Shown here: piece after piece, positions 9,501-18,796 of the stretch
Position numbering within the stretch: the stretch's first letter is position 1
Layout of the letters: each line of letters starts with the position of its first letter
Assembly (NCBI RefSeq): GCF_900107845.1
Contig: NZ_FNRM01000002.1
Location: forward strand, 124,001 to 188,000
Length of the DNA: 64,000 bases
Direction of reading: 5' to 3'
DNA from: Alkalimonas amylolytica
Lineage (GTDB): Bacteria; Pseudomonadota; Gammaproteobacteria; Enterobacterales; Alteromonadaceae
The notes under the pieces: generated by a model
What the model was told of the DNA's origin: nothing
What the model saw: only the letters and a program-made list of their open reading frames with translations
Database searches by the model: none
Made by a program: the position numbers and the translations under genes

Positions 9501-11359
9501 TTTAGCTCCATGGTGAAATTCAGGATCCAGCTGACGGAGCCATCCGGAGTACGCACCGGATAAGGTGTTTCACCAATGACCCGCAAGCCAAAGTTTTCCA
9601 GCATCGGTAACACATCAGACAAATGAATAGGTTTGTCTTTGTGGAACAGATTTAGCCGCACCGCCTTGCTGTTGGTTTTTTCTTCCTGTGGCTGATAGAA
9701 CAACATCTCTAAGGTGTGTTCTTCATTGAGCGATTCCAGTTTGCCAATATCGACCAAAGCATCGTTTGGCAACATTTCTTCTTTGTAGCCGCGTGGGAAA
9801 GCATTGACATATTTTCGAGCCAGCTCACGGCCTTTTGCTTCGCCATAGACGCCAACCAGCGCCGATTCCAGCTTATCTTCCCAGGTACGGGCGGCTTCAA
9901 TCAGATTGCGTTCGATTTCTTTCACATTCAACTCGACATGACTATCGTGGATACGAATGATGTAGTGGGTACGGGCCAGCACCGACTCAGAGAAGAAGGT
10001 GGTGAACTCAACCGGCTCATCAGTTTTCAGGAACTGCTGGAAGATGTGCTGCGTTTCTTTACGCAACTGAGTGTTGTAACGCTCTCGCGGTACATACACC
10101 ATGGCCGACACAAACCGACCAAAGGTATCTTTACGCATAAAGACCCGGGTCATATCGCGTTCCTGCATTTGCAGCACGCCGGTGGCCACATCCAGTAAGT
10201 CAGCTGGTCTGGCCTGGATCAGCTCATCCCGTGGATAGGTCTCCAGAATATTCAGCATGGCTTTGTAAGCATGGGTACCCGGGGTAAACTCGGACATCGC
10301 CATCACCTGGGCCAGCTTGGACTTCAACAGTGGAATATCACCAGCGCTGTTGTTATACAAGGTGGCTGAATACAAACCGATGAAGCGATGTTCACCGGTC
10401 ACTTCACCTTTGTCGTTAAACTGTTTGACACCGACATAGTCGATGTAGGCCGGCCGATGAACCCGTGACTTATGATTGGTTTTAGTCAGGATCAACAAAG
10501 CGTCATCCAGCGCCTGATGGCGAGCATTCTCTGGCAGTTCAGATAACATCAGATCTTTTGCATCAGCACGGCGCATTAGACCAAGCGCCGTATTGGCAAC
10601 GCCTTCAATGCGGTAATCCCCTTTCACTGGCTTTATCTTGTACTCGCGATAGCCGAGGAAGGTAAAGTTGTCTTTTACCAGCCAGTTTAGGAACTCAATG
10701 TGTTCTTTGCGCTCTTTGCTCAGCTCTTTACCAGCGAGTGAAGTCGGCAGCTCGCTGATCACCGTTTTGAGCTTTTCACGAACGATCTGCCAGTCTTGCA
10801 CCGACAGAGTGACATCTTCCATCACCGAGTGAAGCTCTGCGGTTAAATTATCAACGGCAGCTTTATCGGTCTGACGATCAATCTCGATATGAAACACCGT
10901 CTGTCGGGTATCGGCTTTGTTTTTGGCACCTAGTTTATCAAAGTCTTCGATGACACCCTGCTCTGTACGTTTTGCTTGCAATGGCATATGCACAAAGAAA
11001 TGTGCAGAGATATTTTGCCGACTAAGCGCCATCCGCACGGAGTCCACCAAAAATGGCATATCGTGTACCACGATTTCTACAATGGTGTGTTTGGATTCCC
11101 AGCCATGACGGCTGATCTCCGGGTTAAACACCCGAATCACGGCACCATCCTGATGGTGATTGTTAAAGGTTTTCCACAGACTTAAAGCGGCTCCATAGAG
11201 ATCGCTGTCATTGCGGCCAATTAAGTCTTCAGCAGCGATACTGCCGTAGAGAATGGAGGCAAACTTTTCGACCAGAGCTGGCTGCTCTTTCACTTTCTGT
11301 TGAATGAGTTTTTTTACGTTTTGTAGTAGTACAGAGGGTTGACCATCTATCAGTGCCAT
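6515..11359 (-). CDS. gdhB: NAD-specific glutamate dehydrogenase, 180-kDa class
   Basis: A giant enzyme of about 1614 residues, typical for the L_180 class found in Streptomyces, Pseudomonas and Shewanella. It deaminates glutamate to 2-oxoglutarate with NAD+, feeding amino-acid carbon into the TCA cycle. An N-terminal ACT-like regulatory region precedes the central catalytic core, where KVARGGLRWSDRREDFRTEV and GAKGGFVCKQLP give the glutamate-binding and catalytic lysines, and EGGNLGATQRGRIEFAAHGG the dinucleotide-binding part. A long C-terminal helical domain follows. Two ATGs are six bases apart: AGGA is one base before the first (11365) but seven before the second (11359), so 11359 is the better start. 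Monocistronic, ending in a strong terminator. Fits the amino-acid-using profile of the window (bkd, astE, D-amino-acid genes). Confidence 0.95.
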   Translation of the reverse strand: MALIDGQPSVLLQNVKKLIQQKVKEQPALVEKFASILYGSIAAEDLIGRNDSDLYGAALSLWKTFNNHHQDGAVIRVFNPEISRHGWESKHTIVEIVVHDMPFLVDSVRMALSRQNISAHFFVHMPLQAKRTEQGVIEDFDKLGAKNKADTRQTVFHIEIDRQTDKAAVDNLTAELHSVMEDVTLSVQDWQIVREKLKTVISELPTSLAGKELSKERKEHIEFLNWLVKDNFTFLGYREYKIKPVKGDYRIEGVANTALGLMRRADAKDLMLSELPENARHQALDDALLILTKTNHKSRVHRPAYIDYVGVKQFNDKGEVTGEHRFIGLYSATLYNNSAGDIPLLKSKLAQVMAMSEFTPGTHAYKAMLNILETYPRDELIQARPADLLDVATGVLQMQERDMTRVFMRKDTFGRFVSAMVYVPRERYNTQLRKETQHIFQQFLKTDEPVEFTTFFSESVLARTHYIIRIHDSHVELNVKEIERNLIEAARTWEDKLESALVGVYGEAKGRELARKYVNAFPRGYKEEMLPNDALVDIGKLESLNEEHTLEMLFYQPQEEKTNSKAVRLNLFHKDKPIHLSDVLPMLENFGLRVIGETPYPVRTPDGSVSWILNFTMELNCELLNEFEQAQQDFQSSFAKVWAGALEDDGFNRLILAAGLSGREAALLRAIAKYKRQIGGTFSQSYIESTFSRYPQLARLIVELFNSKFSPATKVTAKAIEKLEQQIIDQLEHVANLDDDRIIRRFVDIVHAVLRTNYFQPDALGNEKPYISMKIKPDLIPEIPLPVPAFEIFVYSPRVEGVHLRFGKVARGGLRWSDRREDFRTEVLGLVKAQQVKNTVIVPVGAKGGFVCKQLPETGGREAFINEGKACYRTFIRGLLDVTDNIVKGDIVPPKDVVRLDEDDPYLVVAADKGTATFSDISNGISEEYGFWMGDAFASGGSNGYDHKGMGITARGAWESVKRHFREIGIDCQTTDFTCVAIGDMAGDVFGNGMLLSKHIRLQAAFNHMHIFIDPTPDAASSYKERDRMFKLPSSTWDDYDKSLISEGGGVFLRSAKSIKLTPQMKKMLGTSKATMTPTELIRACLAMPVDLIWNGGIGTYMKASDESHAEVGDRGTEALRLNGSEFKAKIFGEGGNLGATQRGRIEFAAHGGRINTDFIDNVGGVDCSDNEVNIKILLNALVAAGDLTLKQRNKLLVDMTDDVARLVIEDCYQQTESISISGLLGADQLKEYTRFIHTLEKEGKLNRELEFLPSDDELSDRMARGMGLTRPELAILTAYGKMVLKEQLVLPEIYENPYFKQELFAAFPLVLQKKYSVEMEQHPLKGEIIATKLANQLVNEMGPNFAQRMSEETGSSVAELLLCYAMARDLLDVSTHWDALRALDNKIPASLQTKLLHQLRRTMRRATRWFLRHRNKALDIQQTLAFFKPAFKEVSDNLPRFMAEKEMAELDMQFKTYQDKGIPTETARYLAYLSTVFSVMDIAQVADAEQTSVPLTAEIYFKLGDRLDLHWFLEQITQQPVANHWQALARASYREELDWQQRSLAAVVVRSCGGACDAESVIESWLNEHDALLERWRMMLAEFKTTKSHEFAKFSVALRELMLLSHHCEPVKS

Positions 11360-11540
11360 TTTCATATCCTTTATTTACGTCATGACGCCAAGGGCATGAT
11401 TCAACTTCGCACGATTGTACGAGTTAGCTGCGAAGTGTAGTCACTATTGTAGCCATTTTCGAGCTTTATTTCAGTGTTTTAGACTGGTGCAACCAGTGAT
11501 TGCAAGTGCTGATGACAACTTATGCAATTCCCATAAATAG

Positions 11541-11562
11541 AAAATGGCCTTTCGGCCATTTT
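11541..11562 (-). terminator. Terminator after the MMPL transporter gene
   Basis: Stem AAAATGGCC (11541-11549) / GGCCATTTT (11554-11562), 4-base loop, with T-rich flank on the minus strand. It ends the DUF1302-DUF1329-YCF48-MMPL operon. Confidence 0.6.
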
Positions 11563-11593
11563 CATGTTTAGTCATGCATAAAGTTTTTTTGCA

Positions 11594-13912
11594 TTATTTA
11601 TTCTTTGGCCAGAAAAATGCCGCCAATGCTGGTAGAACCAAAATAGCACCCAACATATTAACCAGGAACATAAAGGTTAGCAGGATCCCCATATCGACCT
11701 GGAACTTCAGCGCCGAGAATACCCAGGTACTGACACCAATGGCCAGGGTAATCCCAGTAAAGAGCACCGCACTGCCCCGCTCTTTCAGCGCTTCGTAATA
11801 GGCTTCACGCATTGGTACCCGATCTTTGAGCATCTGACTCATACTGGAGACAATGTAGATGCCGTAATCCACCCCGATACCGACACCCAATGCAATCACC
11901 GGCAAGGTTGATACCGTCAGACCAATCTGTAGCAAGGTCATCAAGGCCATCGCCATGGTCGACACCACAAAGAGTGGCACCACTACTGCCGCTGTCGCCC
12001 GGGCAGAGCGGAAGCTGAGCAAACACAGAATAATCACAGCACCGTACACATAGAACATCATTGGCCGCTGGGCAGCAGACACTGCTTCATTGGTCGCTGC
12101 CATCACCCCGGCAGGGCCTGATGCCAGCAAAAAGCGGGTATCCTCATCGCCCAGCTCAGAGCCATAATCTTTCGCTGCCTGCACCACACGGGCCAGGGTT
12201 TCCGCTTTATGATCTTCCAGAAATAAGATCACCGGCATCACCGAACAATCCCGATTCAGTAAACCACTGCTGGTTTCAACCTGCGCCGATGCTTGTACCA
12301 GGCTTTGGGTCGTTCGCGGTAACACCCGCCATTTGACATTGCCTTCGTTGTAACCTGCATTGATGGTTTTCGCCACCGAAGACAGCGAGACAGCAGATTG
12401 CACCCCCGGCACATTCAGCATCAACCACTGGAAGTGATCAATCCGCTCCATAATGTCATGATGGGTACAAGCATTAGGGATGGTTTCCACCATGACATTG
12501 ATGTAATCCACCGATATGGCAAAGCGATCGGTAATCAGGAAGGTATCCTGATTGTAGCGCGAATGCTCATGCAGGGCTGGTGCGCCGGCATGCAAGTCAC
12601 CAATTTTTAACTGCTGACTTTGAATCATGGCAGCAATAAACAACACGGTGGTGATTAGCAGCACTACAGCAGCCACAGGCTTGGTGGCAACGGCAGATAG
12701 CTTGTACCACATGCGATCGGCCGTTGGATTACCCGCTGCAGCCCGCTGCTGGTAAGCCTTACTAAAACGCACATACGACATCAGCACCGGCAACAGGATC
12801 AGGTTGGTCAGGATAATCACTGCCACACCCAAACTGGCGGTAATGGCTAATTCACGGATCACGCCAATCTCAATGATCAATAAGGTTAAAAAGCCCACCG
12901 TATCGGACAGCAGCGCCACACCACCTGGCACCAGTAGCTTGCGAAAGCTGGCCTGAGCTGCGGTTTTCGCATCCATTCCAGATGCCACCCGTTTGCCGGT
13001 GGAGTTGATCATCTGCACACCGTGGCTAACCCCGATGGCAAATACCAAAAACGGTACCAGAATAGACATCGGATCGATGCCAAAGCCGATCACCGACAAC
13101 AAGCCCATTTGCCAAATCACCGCAATTAAGGAACAAGCAATCGGCAGTACTGTCAGCATCAGCGAGCGTGAGAAGAAGAATACCATCAGGGACGTAATAG
13201 CAATGGCGATGGCAAAGAACACCAACACACCTTTGGCGCCGTCGGCAACATCCCCAACCATTTTGGCAAAGCCAATGATATGCACACTGATATCATCACT
13301 TTCGAACTGACCGCGGATTTGCTCTTCCAAAGTCGCGGCAAACTGAATGGTATCGAGTCGTTCGTTGGTGGATGGATCAATTTCCAGCAACTGGGCATTG
13401 ATCATGGCGCAACTGAAATCATCTGCCACCATACGACCCACAATACCGGCTTTCTCGACATTTTCACGGACTCTGGCCAGGCCGCGCTGATCGGGAACAA
13501 AGTCGGCGGGAATGACCGGGCCACCAGCAAAACCATCCTCCACCACCTCGACAAAGCGGGTGCTGGGGCTAAACAAAGAACGTACCTGAACCCGGTTCAC
13601 TCCCGGAATGTAATACAGCTGGTCGTGTGCTTGCCGTAAGGTTTCAAAAAAACCGGCATTAAAAATATTGCCGCTGGCATCACACATGGAGACCAGAATG
13701 TTATTGGCCCCCCCAAAATCTTGCTCATGCTGCATGTAGGTTTTCATGTACTCATGCTTGAGCGGTATATTCTTACTAAAGCCTGCATCCAGCTGGATCT
13801 GGGTTGCTTTAAACAACAGAAAACACGTTGCCAGGGCAAACACAGCCAACACCGCAATACGGTGGCGGAACAAGGCGTACTCAAATTTATTAACGAATCG
13901 ATTTAAACTCAT
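11594..13912 (-). CDS. RND superfamily transporter, MMPL type
   Basis: A 772-residue inner-membrane protein with the duplicated RND/MMPL design: one N-terminal helix (about 15-33), a large periplasmic loop, a six-helix bundle (about 222-400), then the same pattern again (loop about 435-620, helices about 625-765). SSD-like helices such as MSILVPFLVFAIGVSHGVQM and VIALGVGIGVDYGIYIVSSM carry the small and acidic residues used in proton relay. MMPL-type proteins export lipids and other hydrophobic compounds. It is last in an operon with DUF1302, DUF1329 and a YCF48-like protein, a recurrent set in marine and hydrocarbon-using gammaproteobacteria. I infer a multi-part envelope transport route for a hydrophobic molecule; the cargo is unknown. 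Confidence 0.88.
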   Translation of the reverse strand: MSLNRFVNKFEYALFRHRIAVLAVFALATCFLLFKATQIQLDAGFSKNIPLKHEYMKTYMQHEQDFGGANNILVSMCDASGNIFNAGFFETLRQAHDQLYYIPGVNRVQVRSLFSPSTRFVEVVEDGFAGGPVIPADFVPDQRGLARVRENVEKAGIVGRMVADDFSCAMINAQLLEIDPSTNERLDTIQFAATLEEQIRGQFESDDISVHIIGFAKMVGDVADGAKGVLVFFAIAIAITSLMVFFFSRSLMLTVLPIACSLIAVIWQMGLLSVIGFGIDPMSILVPFLVFAIGVSHGVQMINSTGKRVASGMDAKTAAQASFRKLLVPGGVALLSDTVGFLTLLIIEIGVIRELAITASLGVAVIILTNLILLPVLMSYVRFSKAYQQRAAAGNPTADRMWYKLSAVATKPVAAVVLLITTVLFIAAMIQSQQLKIGDLHAGAPALHEHSRYNQDTFLITDRFAISVDYINVMVETIPNACTHHDIMERIDHFQWLMLNVPGVQSAVSLSSVAKTINAGYNEGNVKWRVLPRTTQSLVQASAQVETSSGLLNRDCSVMPVILFLEDHKAETLARVVQAAKDYGSELGDEDTRFLLASGPAGVMAATNEAVSAAQRPMMFYVYGAVIILCLLSFRSARATAAVVVPLFVVSTMAMALMTLLQIGLTVSTLPVIALGVGIGVDYGIYIVSSMSQMLKDRVPMREAYYEALKERGSAVLFTGITLAIGVSTWVFSALKFQVDMGILLTFMFLVNMLGAILVLPALAAFFWPKNK

Positions 13913-13915
13913 GGC

Positions 13916-14947
13916 TTATTCTGGCTTCTGTTGCACTAACTGACGGATCCCAAGCTCGGTAGCCAGAATCATCTGCTGTTGATAAGGTACAGCATTGACG
14001 ATAGCACGGCCTTCGGCTTCCGTACGGAAGGTAAAGTTCTGCCCCTGATCGGTGCTCACCGCCCACAGGCCGGCGTTACCGGTTAAATAAATAGCTTCAG
14101 GCCGGACAATCACACTGTTGATGGTGGCTTGCGACGCCAGCACCATTTCCTGCCAGCTTTCACCCTCATCCTCAGACAAAAACACATGGCCACGCAGACC
14201 AACGGCCAGCCAATGGCCTTCAGTCGTGACCGCTACATCAAACAGGGATCCATGGTAGAAAGGTTCTAATAACTCCCAGTGCTGACCAAAATCATCACTG
14301 ATGGCAAAAAAACCAGCTTCGCCGACCATCAACAACTGCTCTCCAGCCCGGTAAATACGATTGAAGTGCGGTAAAATAGCCGTCAGCTCAATGGCGTAGA
14401 GCTCCGGATCATCGTCTTTTAATTCGAGCAGGTAATCCTGCTCTTCTTCGTCCAGCAACTCCAGATGAAATTCTACCTGCCAGCTGTCACCACCATCACG
14501 GGTGCGATACATTAGCCCATAGGCGCCAACAGCAATACCGTGCTGTCGGTTCTCAAACACCACGTCCAGCAGTGGCTTATCCAGCTCGGGTAAAAACTGC
14601 TGCAACTGCCAACTGATACCACCGTCCTGGCTATGTACAATGCTGGCATCGTGCCCTACCGCCCAGCCATAATCCGCATCGACAAAATAAACAGCATTCA
14701 GGTTAGCACGCACAGGCACTTCGGCTTGTTGCCACTGAGAGCCATTATCACTCCACAAAATATGACCGCGCTCACCAACGGCTATCAGGCGGTTTGAAGG
14801 CAGCACCGTAATATCGGTTAACAGCGATTGTGCCGCCAGAGGCGCAATCACAGCAGGCTTTGGCTCCGGCTGCTCTATGGCTGAAGCTACCGGGATGGCG
14901 AGCAATAAAATGCCAATCATGCTGGGGATACTGCAGGCAAATTTCAT
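13916..14947 (-). CDS. YCF48/Hcf136-like BNR-repeat periplasmic protein
   Basis: A 343-residue protein with a cleavable signal peptide (MKFACSIPSMIGILLLAIPVASA), then repeated beta-propeller (BNR/Asp-box) motifs: SDNGSQWQ, SQDGGISWQ, TRDGGDSWQ, SDDFGQHWE, SEDEGESWQ, STDQGQNF. This is the pattern of the photosystem II assembly factor Ycf48 family, but non-photosynthetic bacteria use relatives next to MMPL transporters. It lies 3 bases upstream of the MMPL gene and is codirectional, so the two products probably act together as periplasmic partner and pump. An acidic insert (about 165-185: DEEEQDYLLELKDDDPE) interrupts the propeller. Confidence 0.85.
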   Translation of the reverse strand: MKFACSIPSMIGILLLAIPVASAIEQPEPKPAVIAPLAAQSLLTDITVLPSNRLIAVGERGHILWSDNGSQWQQAEVPVRANLNAVYFVDADYGWAVGHDASIVHSQDGGISWQLQQFLPELDKPLLDVVFENRQHGIAVGAYGLMYRTRDGGDSWQVEFHLELLDEEEQDYLLELKDDDPELYAIELTAILPHFNRIYRAGEQLLMVGEAGFFAISDDFGQHWELLEPFYHGSLFDVAVTTEGHWLAVGLRGHVFLSEDEGESWQEMVLASQATINSVIVRPEAIYLTGNAGLWAVSTDQGQNFTFRTEAEGRAIVNAVPYQQQMILATELGIRQLVQQKPE

Positions 14948-14971
14948 CTGAATTCGTCTCGGTTAGATTGA

Positions 14972-14998
14972 AAAACGGCTGAGAGACTCAGCCGTTTT
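14972..14998 (-). terminator. Hairpin inside the DUF1329-YCF48 gap, probable partial terminator
   Basis: Stem of 12 base pairs, AAAACGGCTGAG (14972-14983) and CTCAGCCGTTTT (14987-14998), followed on the minus strand by TTTTTCAATC. It lies within an operon, so it may reduce expression of YCF48 and MMPL relative to the outer-membrane genes rather than end the transcript. Confidence 0.55.
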
Positions 14999-15016
14999 GA
15001 TACGCTTGGTCCGGTC

Positions 15017-16378
15017 TTAACGAACGCCTTCGCGCCGCAAAGCTGCCGGGGTAAAGTCATTGTCATTCAAAGTGACAGAGAAGTCATACATTACGTCTTC
15101 ATTATCCAGGCCCAACGCAATGTAACGGCGTGAATTCAGATCGTGATAGACTTCCAGCGTACTCCAGTGGGTTGGAACTTCGTAGTAGTTCAGACCATGC
15201 GCCTGGGCAACACGGTACAGATCACCACGGTTGTCGTACAAGTCTGCCACGTGGATCTGCCAGCTGTCTTCATCAATGTAGAACACCCGCTTGCCATACA
15301 CATGACGCATACCATCTTTCAGTGTAGCTTCCACCACCCAAACCCGATGCAGCTCGTAACGCGTGTGTTCAGGATTAATGTGACCAGGCATCAGAATGTC
15401 GCTGTATTTCAGCTCTTTGCTATGCAGCTTGTAGCTGTTGTACGGGATATACATTTCTTTCTTGCCTTTGAGCTCCCAGTTGTAGCGATCCGGTGAACCG
15501 TTGAACATATCAAAGTCATCTGTGGTACGCAGACCATCCGAGGCGGTTCCTGGAGCATCGTAAGCCACATTTGGCGCACGACGCACACGGCGCTGCCCGG
15601 TATTGTAGGTCCAGGCCTGACGCGGTGTTGCAATCTGGTCCATGGTTTCATGCACCAACAAGGCGGTACCAGCTAAACGAGCTGGCGAGGTAACACTCTG
15701 TTTGAATTTAAACAAAATGTTTTCCGCCATCAGGTTCTCAGGCGTCGCATCCGGGTGCGAATACTTGAACATGATTTGCTCGTCAAATCCGATAAAGGTG
15801 TAAGCACCTGAAGCCGTTGGTGCAGCCTGACCGCCGTTACGGGTTGCTGCTACACCACGGTAACGCACAATGTGGTTCCAAATTGCCTCTAAACCATTGC
15901 TGGGAATGGGGAATGGAATACCAATGGCGGCATTGGCCAGTCCATTACCACCTTCAATCAGTTCGGCCTTGGTGGCAATTGCTTTGGTTGCATCGTAAAA
16001 GTACTGTGGAAACGAAGCGGAACGCCGCGTTGGATAGACCGGCATTTTGAAGGTATCCGGATACAGTTCAAACAGCGCGATCTGCCCCGGGCTCAATTTA
16101 TCACGGTGCTGGTTTAAATTACTGCTGTCGATGACAAACTTGACCTGATCATCAGCAAAGGGATCCGGGTGATGATCACCTGGGGTGTAACCAGCAGGTG
16201 GTGTCAGAATACCGCCCGTCCACTCAGGGATAGTCCCTGCGGCATTACCAGCGCGCTCAGCGCCAATAGGCGTAAGATCCTGACCAAGACGAGCAGCTTG
16301 CTCCGGCGTAATCTTAGCCAGTGCACTGCAGCTAACAACCATGGCTATTGCACTAGCCAGGAGGGTGAGTTTTTTCAT
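15017..16378 (-). CDS. DUF1329 family outer-membrane-associated protein
   Basis: A 453-residue exported protein with a signal peptide (MKKLTLLASAIAMVVSCSALA) followed by the family opening TPEQAARLGQDLTPIGAERA and GTIPEWTGGI. Further DUF1329 marks are WTYNTGQRRVRRAPNVAYD, LYRVAQAHG and the C-terminal ALGLDNEDVMYDFSVTLNDN. The family resembles LolA/LolB-type lipid-binding folds in published structure descriptions, but no activity is firmly known. It is 19 bases downstream of the DUF1302 gene; the two families almost always occur as a pair. Function in the transport of a hydrophobic compound is inference. Confidence 0.9.
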   Translation of the reverse strand: MKKLTLLASAIAMVVSCSALAKITPEQAARLGQDLTPIGAERAGNAAGTIPEWTGGILTPPAGYTPGDHHPDPFADDQVKFVIDSSNLNQHRDKLSPGQIALFELYPDTFKMPVYPTRRSASFPQYFYDATKAIATKAELIEGGNGLANAAIGIPFPIPSNGLEAIWNHIVRYRGVAATRNGGQAAPTASGAYTFIGFDEQIMFKYSHPDATPENLMAENILFKFKQSVTSPARLAGTALLVHETMDQIATPRQAWTYNTGQRRVRRAPNVAYDAPGTASDGLRTTDDFDMFNGSPDRYNWELKGKKEMYIPYNSYKLHSKELKYSDILMPGHINPEHTRYELHRVWVVEATLKDGMRHVYGKRVFYIDEDSWQIHVADLYDNRGDLYRVAQAHGLNYYEVPTHWSTLEVYHDLNSRRYIALGLDNEDVMYDFSVTLNDNDFTPAALRREGVR

Positions 16379-16397
16379 AATCGTTCTCGTCCCTTAC

Positions 16398-18482
16398 TTA
16401 AATGGAATACTTAATGTTAAATGACACGAAATCACGGTCTGCCAGGTTGTTGGTGGTGCCTACGCCCCCCCAGAACCAGTTGTAAGACAACTCTGCGGAC
16501 CAACGATTCAAATAGTCAAAGCCAAGGGTATAGCCCAGCGACTTACGGCCCTGCACAAACATAAAGAGTGGATCAGGGGTAATGCCATTGACATCATGCG
16601 CGAAGTTCACGCGATGCGTCATGTTGGTACCAGCAAACACGTTGTTGTACTGGGCCTGAGCGAACACGCGGTAACCCCAGGCTGAAGCCGTTGGAAACGG
16701 ATTTGGCTCAGGGCCGTCGGATAATGCAGTATGCAGACCTTCGGATGGGCCATTAGCACCAATCAATGGTGCACCACTACGATCGGTATTCGGGCCGTTT
16801 AAACGCAATACCTGCTGATCCGGCATGCTGTGTATTTTAATGCCACCAACTTCAGCCAACATGGTGAAGTTGTCAGTACCAAGTACCGGACCAAACAAGT
16901 GGGTGAACGTCATTTGCATCTGCGTAGTATCACGCTCGATATAACCTTGAGCCATTGCACCGGGTTGTACTTTATTGCCATCAAAACGGCCGATCTGTGA
17001 AATCCCGGCCAACTCAGGGCGCCTCCAGGCTCCATCAGAGTTCGCAAGCTGTTCAGGCATGCCAGCGTATAGAATTTCGACATCATCGATTTGCAATGGT
17101 TCGCCTCGACGGTGCGCTATTTCACCAGCAACCGATGTCGTGCCCACTGTCGTGTTAAAACTGAAGCCGTACAACTTGATATCTTCAGGATACTCCAGCA
17201 AACCATGCGCAAAAGCTTGCAAGTTCAAGATAGTATCTTTATCTATTTGCCCTGCATTTTGAGCAAGATAGCCAATATCCTGCATAATTGCTGCTTGATT
17301 GAAGTTGGAGGCCCTGCCCGAAATGAGTGGTACCCGGCTGTGGTAGTTCATGTAGTAGACAGCAAACTCAGTATCATTCAACTCAGGCGAAAAATATTCA
17401 AATTTTACACCATACTGACCGCCATTTTTCGGCTTTAACTCACCGTTGTTGCCATGTGGACGTAGTGCCACCTTGGTAGGATACTGCAAGTACATACCAA
17501 CAGCTGTCTGAGCACTTATTGCACCAGTGGCAAGCATAGTACTGATATTATTGAGGTTACCTAGAACATGGTATAAATCAATATCCGGGTTACCGGCAAA
17601 ACCGAGCTGAATATTCTGGTTATGACCACCAGCACCGGCAAAATCATTGGTGGAGAAATAGGTACCAGGAGCTGGCAAGTAACTGCTTTCCCAGCCGTAC
17701 TGATAAAACACTTCTGCGGACAGGTTGTCAGTAATACCCAACGCCATGGTTAGCATACCAACAGGAATAAAGGCTTCTTTTAAGTCAGCACCCGGGGCGC
17801 GTAAAATACCGACATCCACTGGCGTAATGTTGATACCATGCGGGATAAAGGTGCTCTCGCCCCAGCTCAGCACTTGCTGGCCCAAACGCACGGTAAGCGG
17901 ATTCATGCCGTCATTCAGCGCAAAATTACCGTAGATGTAGGCATCCAACAGCCGAAAGTCACGACAGCTCAGCTCACGGGCCCGTTTGTCATCACAAGGG
18001 TTGACCTGCTGCCCGGAAAGAGGGTTGGTGTAGGCATAATTACTGCCGCGCTGAGCAAAGTCGTAAAAATACATAAAGCGGCCAAAGAAGCCGATGTTGT
18101 CTTTACGAATGGATAAGTCGTGGGTTCCTTTCAGCATATTACTGAACATATCACCACGGTCAAAGTTCAGGTTACCCGCATCACCATTGCTGGAATAAGC
18201 GCCTGGTTGAGCCCAGATATCCTGAGGAGTGTAGATGATGTTGTTGGTGCCGGCATTGTAGCCAGTCCAATCAAAACGTGGATGGTTTACTTTGCTAATC
18301 GAGTCCCAGTCACGCTCTGATGTACGCCAGCTGGCACCATAGGAAAACGTCGAATCGAACTGAATATCAACATCCCCTAGCCGGAAGCTGGCAGCTTGGG
18401 AGCTGGCAGACATTGCAAGCAATGCTGCAGCTACACCCATTGCCAAAGGCTTTTTATGGAAAAGAATTGGCCTTTTATTCAT
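16398..18482 (-). CDS. DUF1302 family outer-membrane beta-barrel protein
   Basis: A 694-residue exported protein started at the ATG at 18482, which has GGAGA eight bases upstream and yields a proper signal peptide (basic MNKRPILFHKKPL, hydrophobic GVAAALLAMSASS, cleavage near QAA). The longer frame to 18548 would bury that signal. The mature part opens with ASFRLGDVDIQFDSTFSYGASWRT... and has alternating aromatic strands ending in FVSFNIKYSI, as expected for a porin-like barrel. First gene of the envelope operon with DUF1329, YCF48-like and MMPL proteins. Role in outer-membrane passage or surface binding of a hydrophobic substrate is inferred from the cluster. Confidence 0.9.
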   Translation of the reverse strand: MNKRPILFHKKPLAMGVAAALLAMSASSQAASFRLGDVDIQFDSTFSYGASWRTSERDWDSISKVNHPRFDWTGYNAGTNNIIYTPQDIWAQPGAYSSNGDAGNLNFDRGDMFSNMLKGTHDLSIRKDNIGFFGRFMYFYDFAQRGSNYAYTNPLSGQQVNPCDDKRARELSCRDFRLLDAYIYGNFALNDGMNPLTVRLGQQVLSWGESTFIPHGINITPVDVGILRAPGADLKEAFIPVGMLTMALGITDNLSAEVFYQYGWESSYLPAPGTYFSTNDFAGAGGHNQNIQLGFAGNPDIDLYHVLGNLNNISTMLATGAISAQTAVGMYLQYPTKVALRPHGNNGELKPKNGGQYGVKFEYFSPELNDTEFAVYYMNYHSRVPLISGRASNFNQAAIMQDIGYLAQNAGQIDKDTILNLQAFAHGLLEYPEDIKLYGFSFNTTVGTTSVAGEIAHRRGEPLQIDDVEILYAGMPEQLANSDGAWRRPELAGISQIGRFDGNKVQPGAMAQGYIERDTTQMQMTFTHLFGPVLGTDNFTMLAEVGGIKIHSMPDQQVLRLNGPNTDRSGAPLIGANGPSEGLHTALSDGPEPNPFPTASAWGYRVFAQAQYNNVFAGTNMTHRVNFAHDVNGITPDPLFMFVQGRKSLGYTLGFDYLNRWSAELSYNWFWGGVGTTNNLADRDFVSFNIKYSI

Positions 18483-18796
18483 TTCAGTTTCTCCCCCCCT
18501 GTCCCTGCAGGTCATTGTTATTTTTGTATCGACACACTGGCCACTCATCGGAGCTCAGCGCACATGAATAAAATAATTACATCATTTCGGTAGCTTCGCA
18601 AGGCTTCTCACCGGCTAAATCTGTTGATTTGTATTTGTTTTTTGCATCACCAAACGATTTTCATCCGGAAAGATACCTTATTAGTTTAATCAGCTTTTGA
18701 AAAAACCCAAATCCTGAAACTAAGATAATGATAATTCAGTTGAAATAACACCTGGGAATGAACAGTCGTTTCAAGCTAGCGTTTAAAGCAATAACT
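18483..18796. other. Intergenic region upstream of the DUF1302 operon
   Basis: About 310 AT-rich bases without a gene. It must hold the promoter of the minus-strand DUF1302 operon. I see no convincing -35/-10 pair. A half-site GATAATGATAAT (18724-18735) resembles one arm of a Fur box but lacks the second arm. No terminator hairpin was found after the DUF2835 gene that ends at 18797. Confidence 0.5.

Noticed and set aside
18724..18742. GATAATGATAAT resembling a Fur box upstream of the DUF1302 operon
   Set aside because: Only one arm of the palindrome matches; the second half (TCAGTTG) does not, and it is about 240 bases from the start codon.
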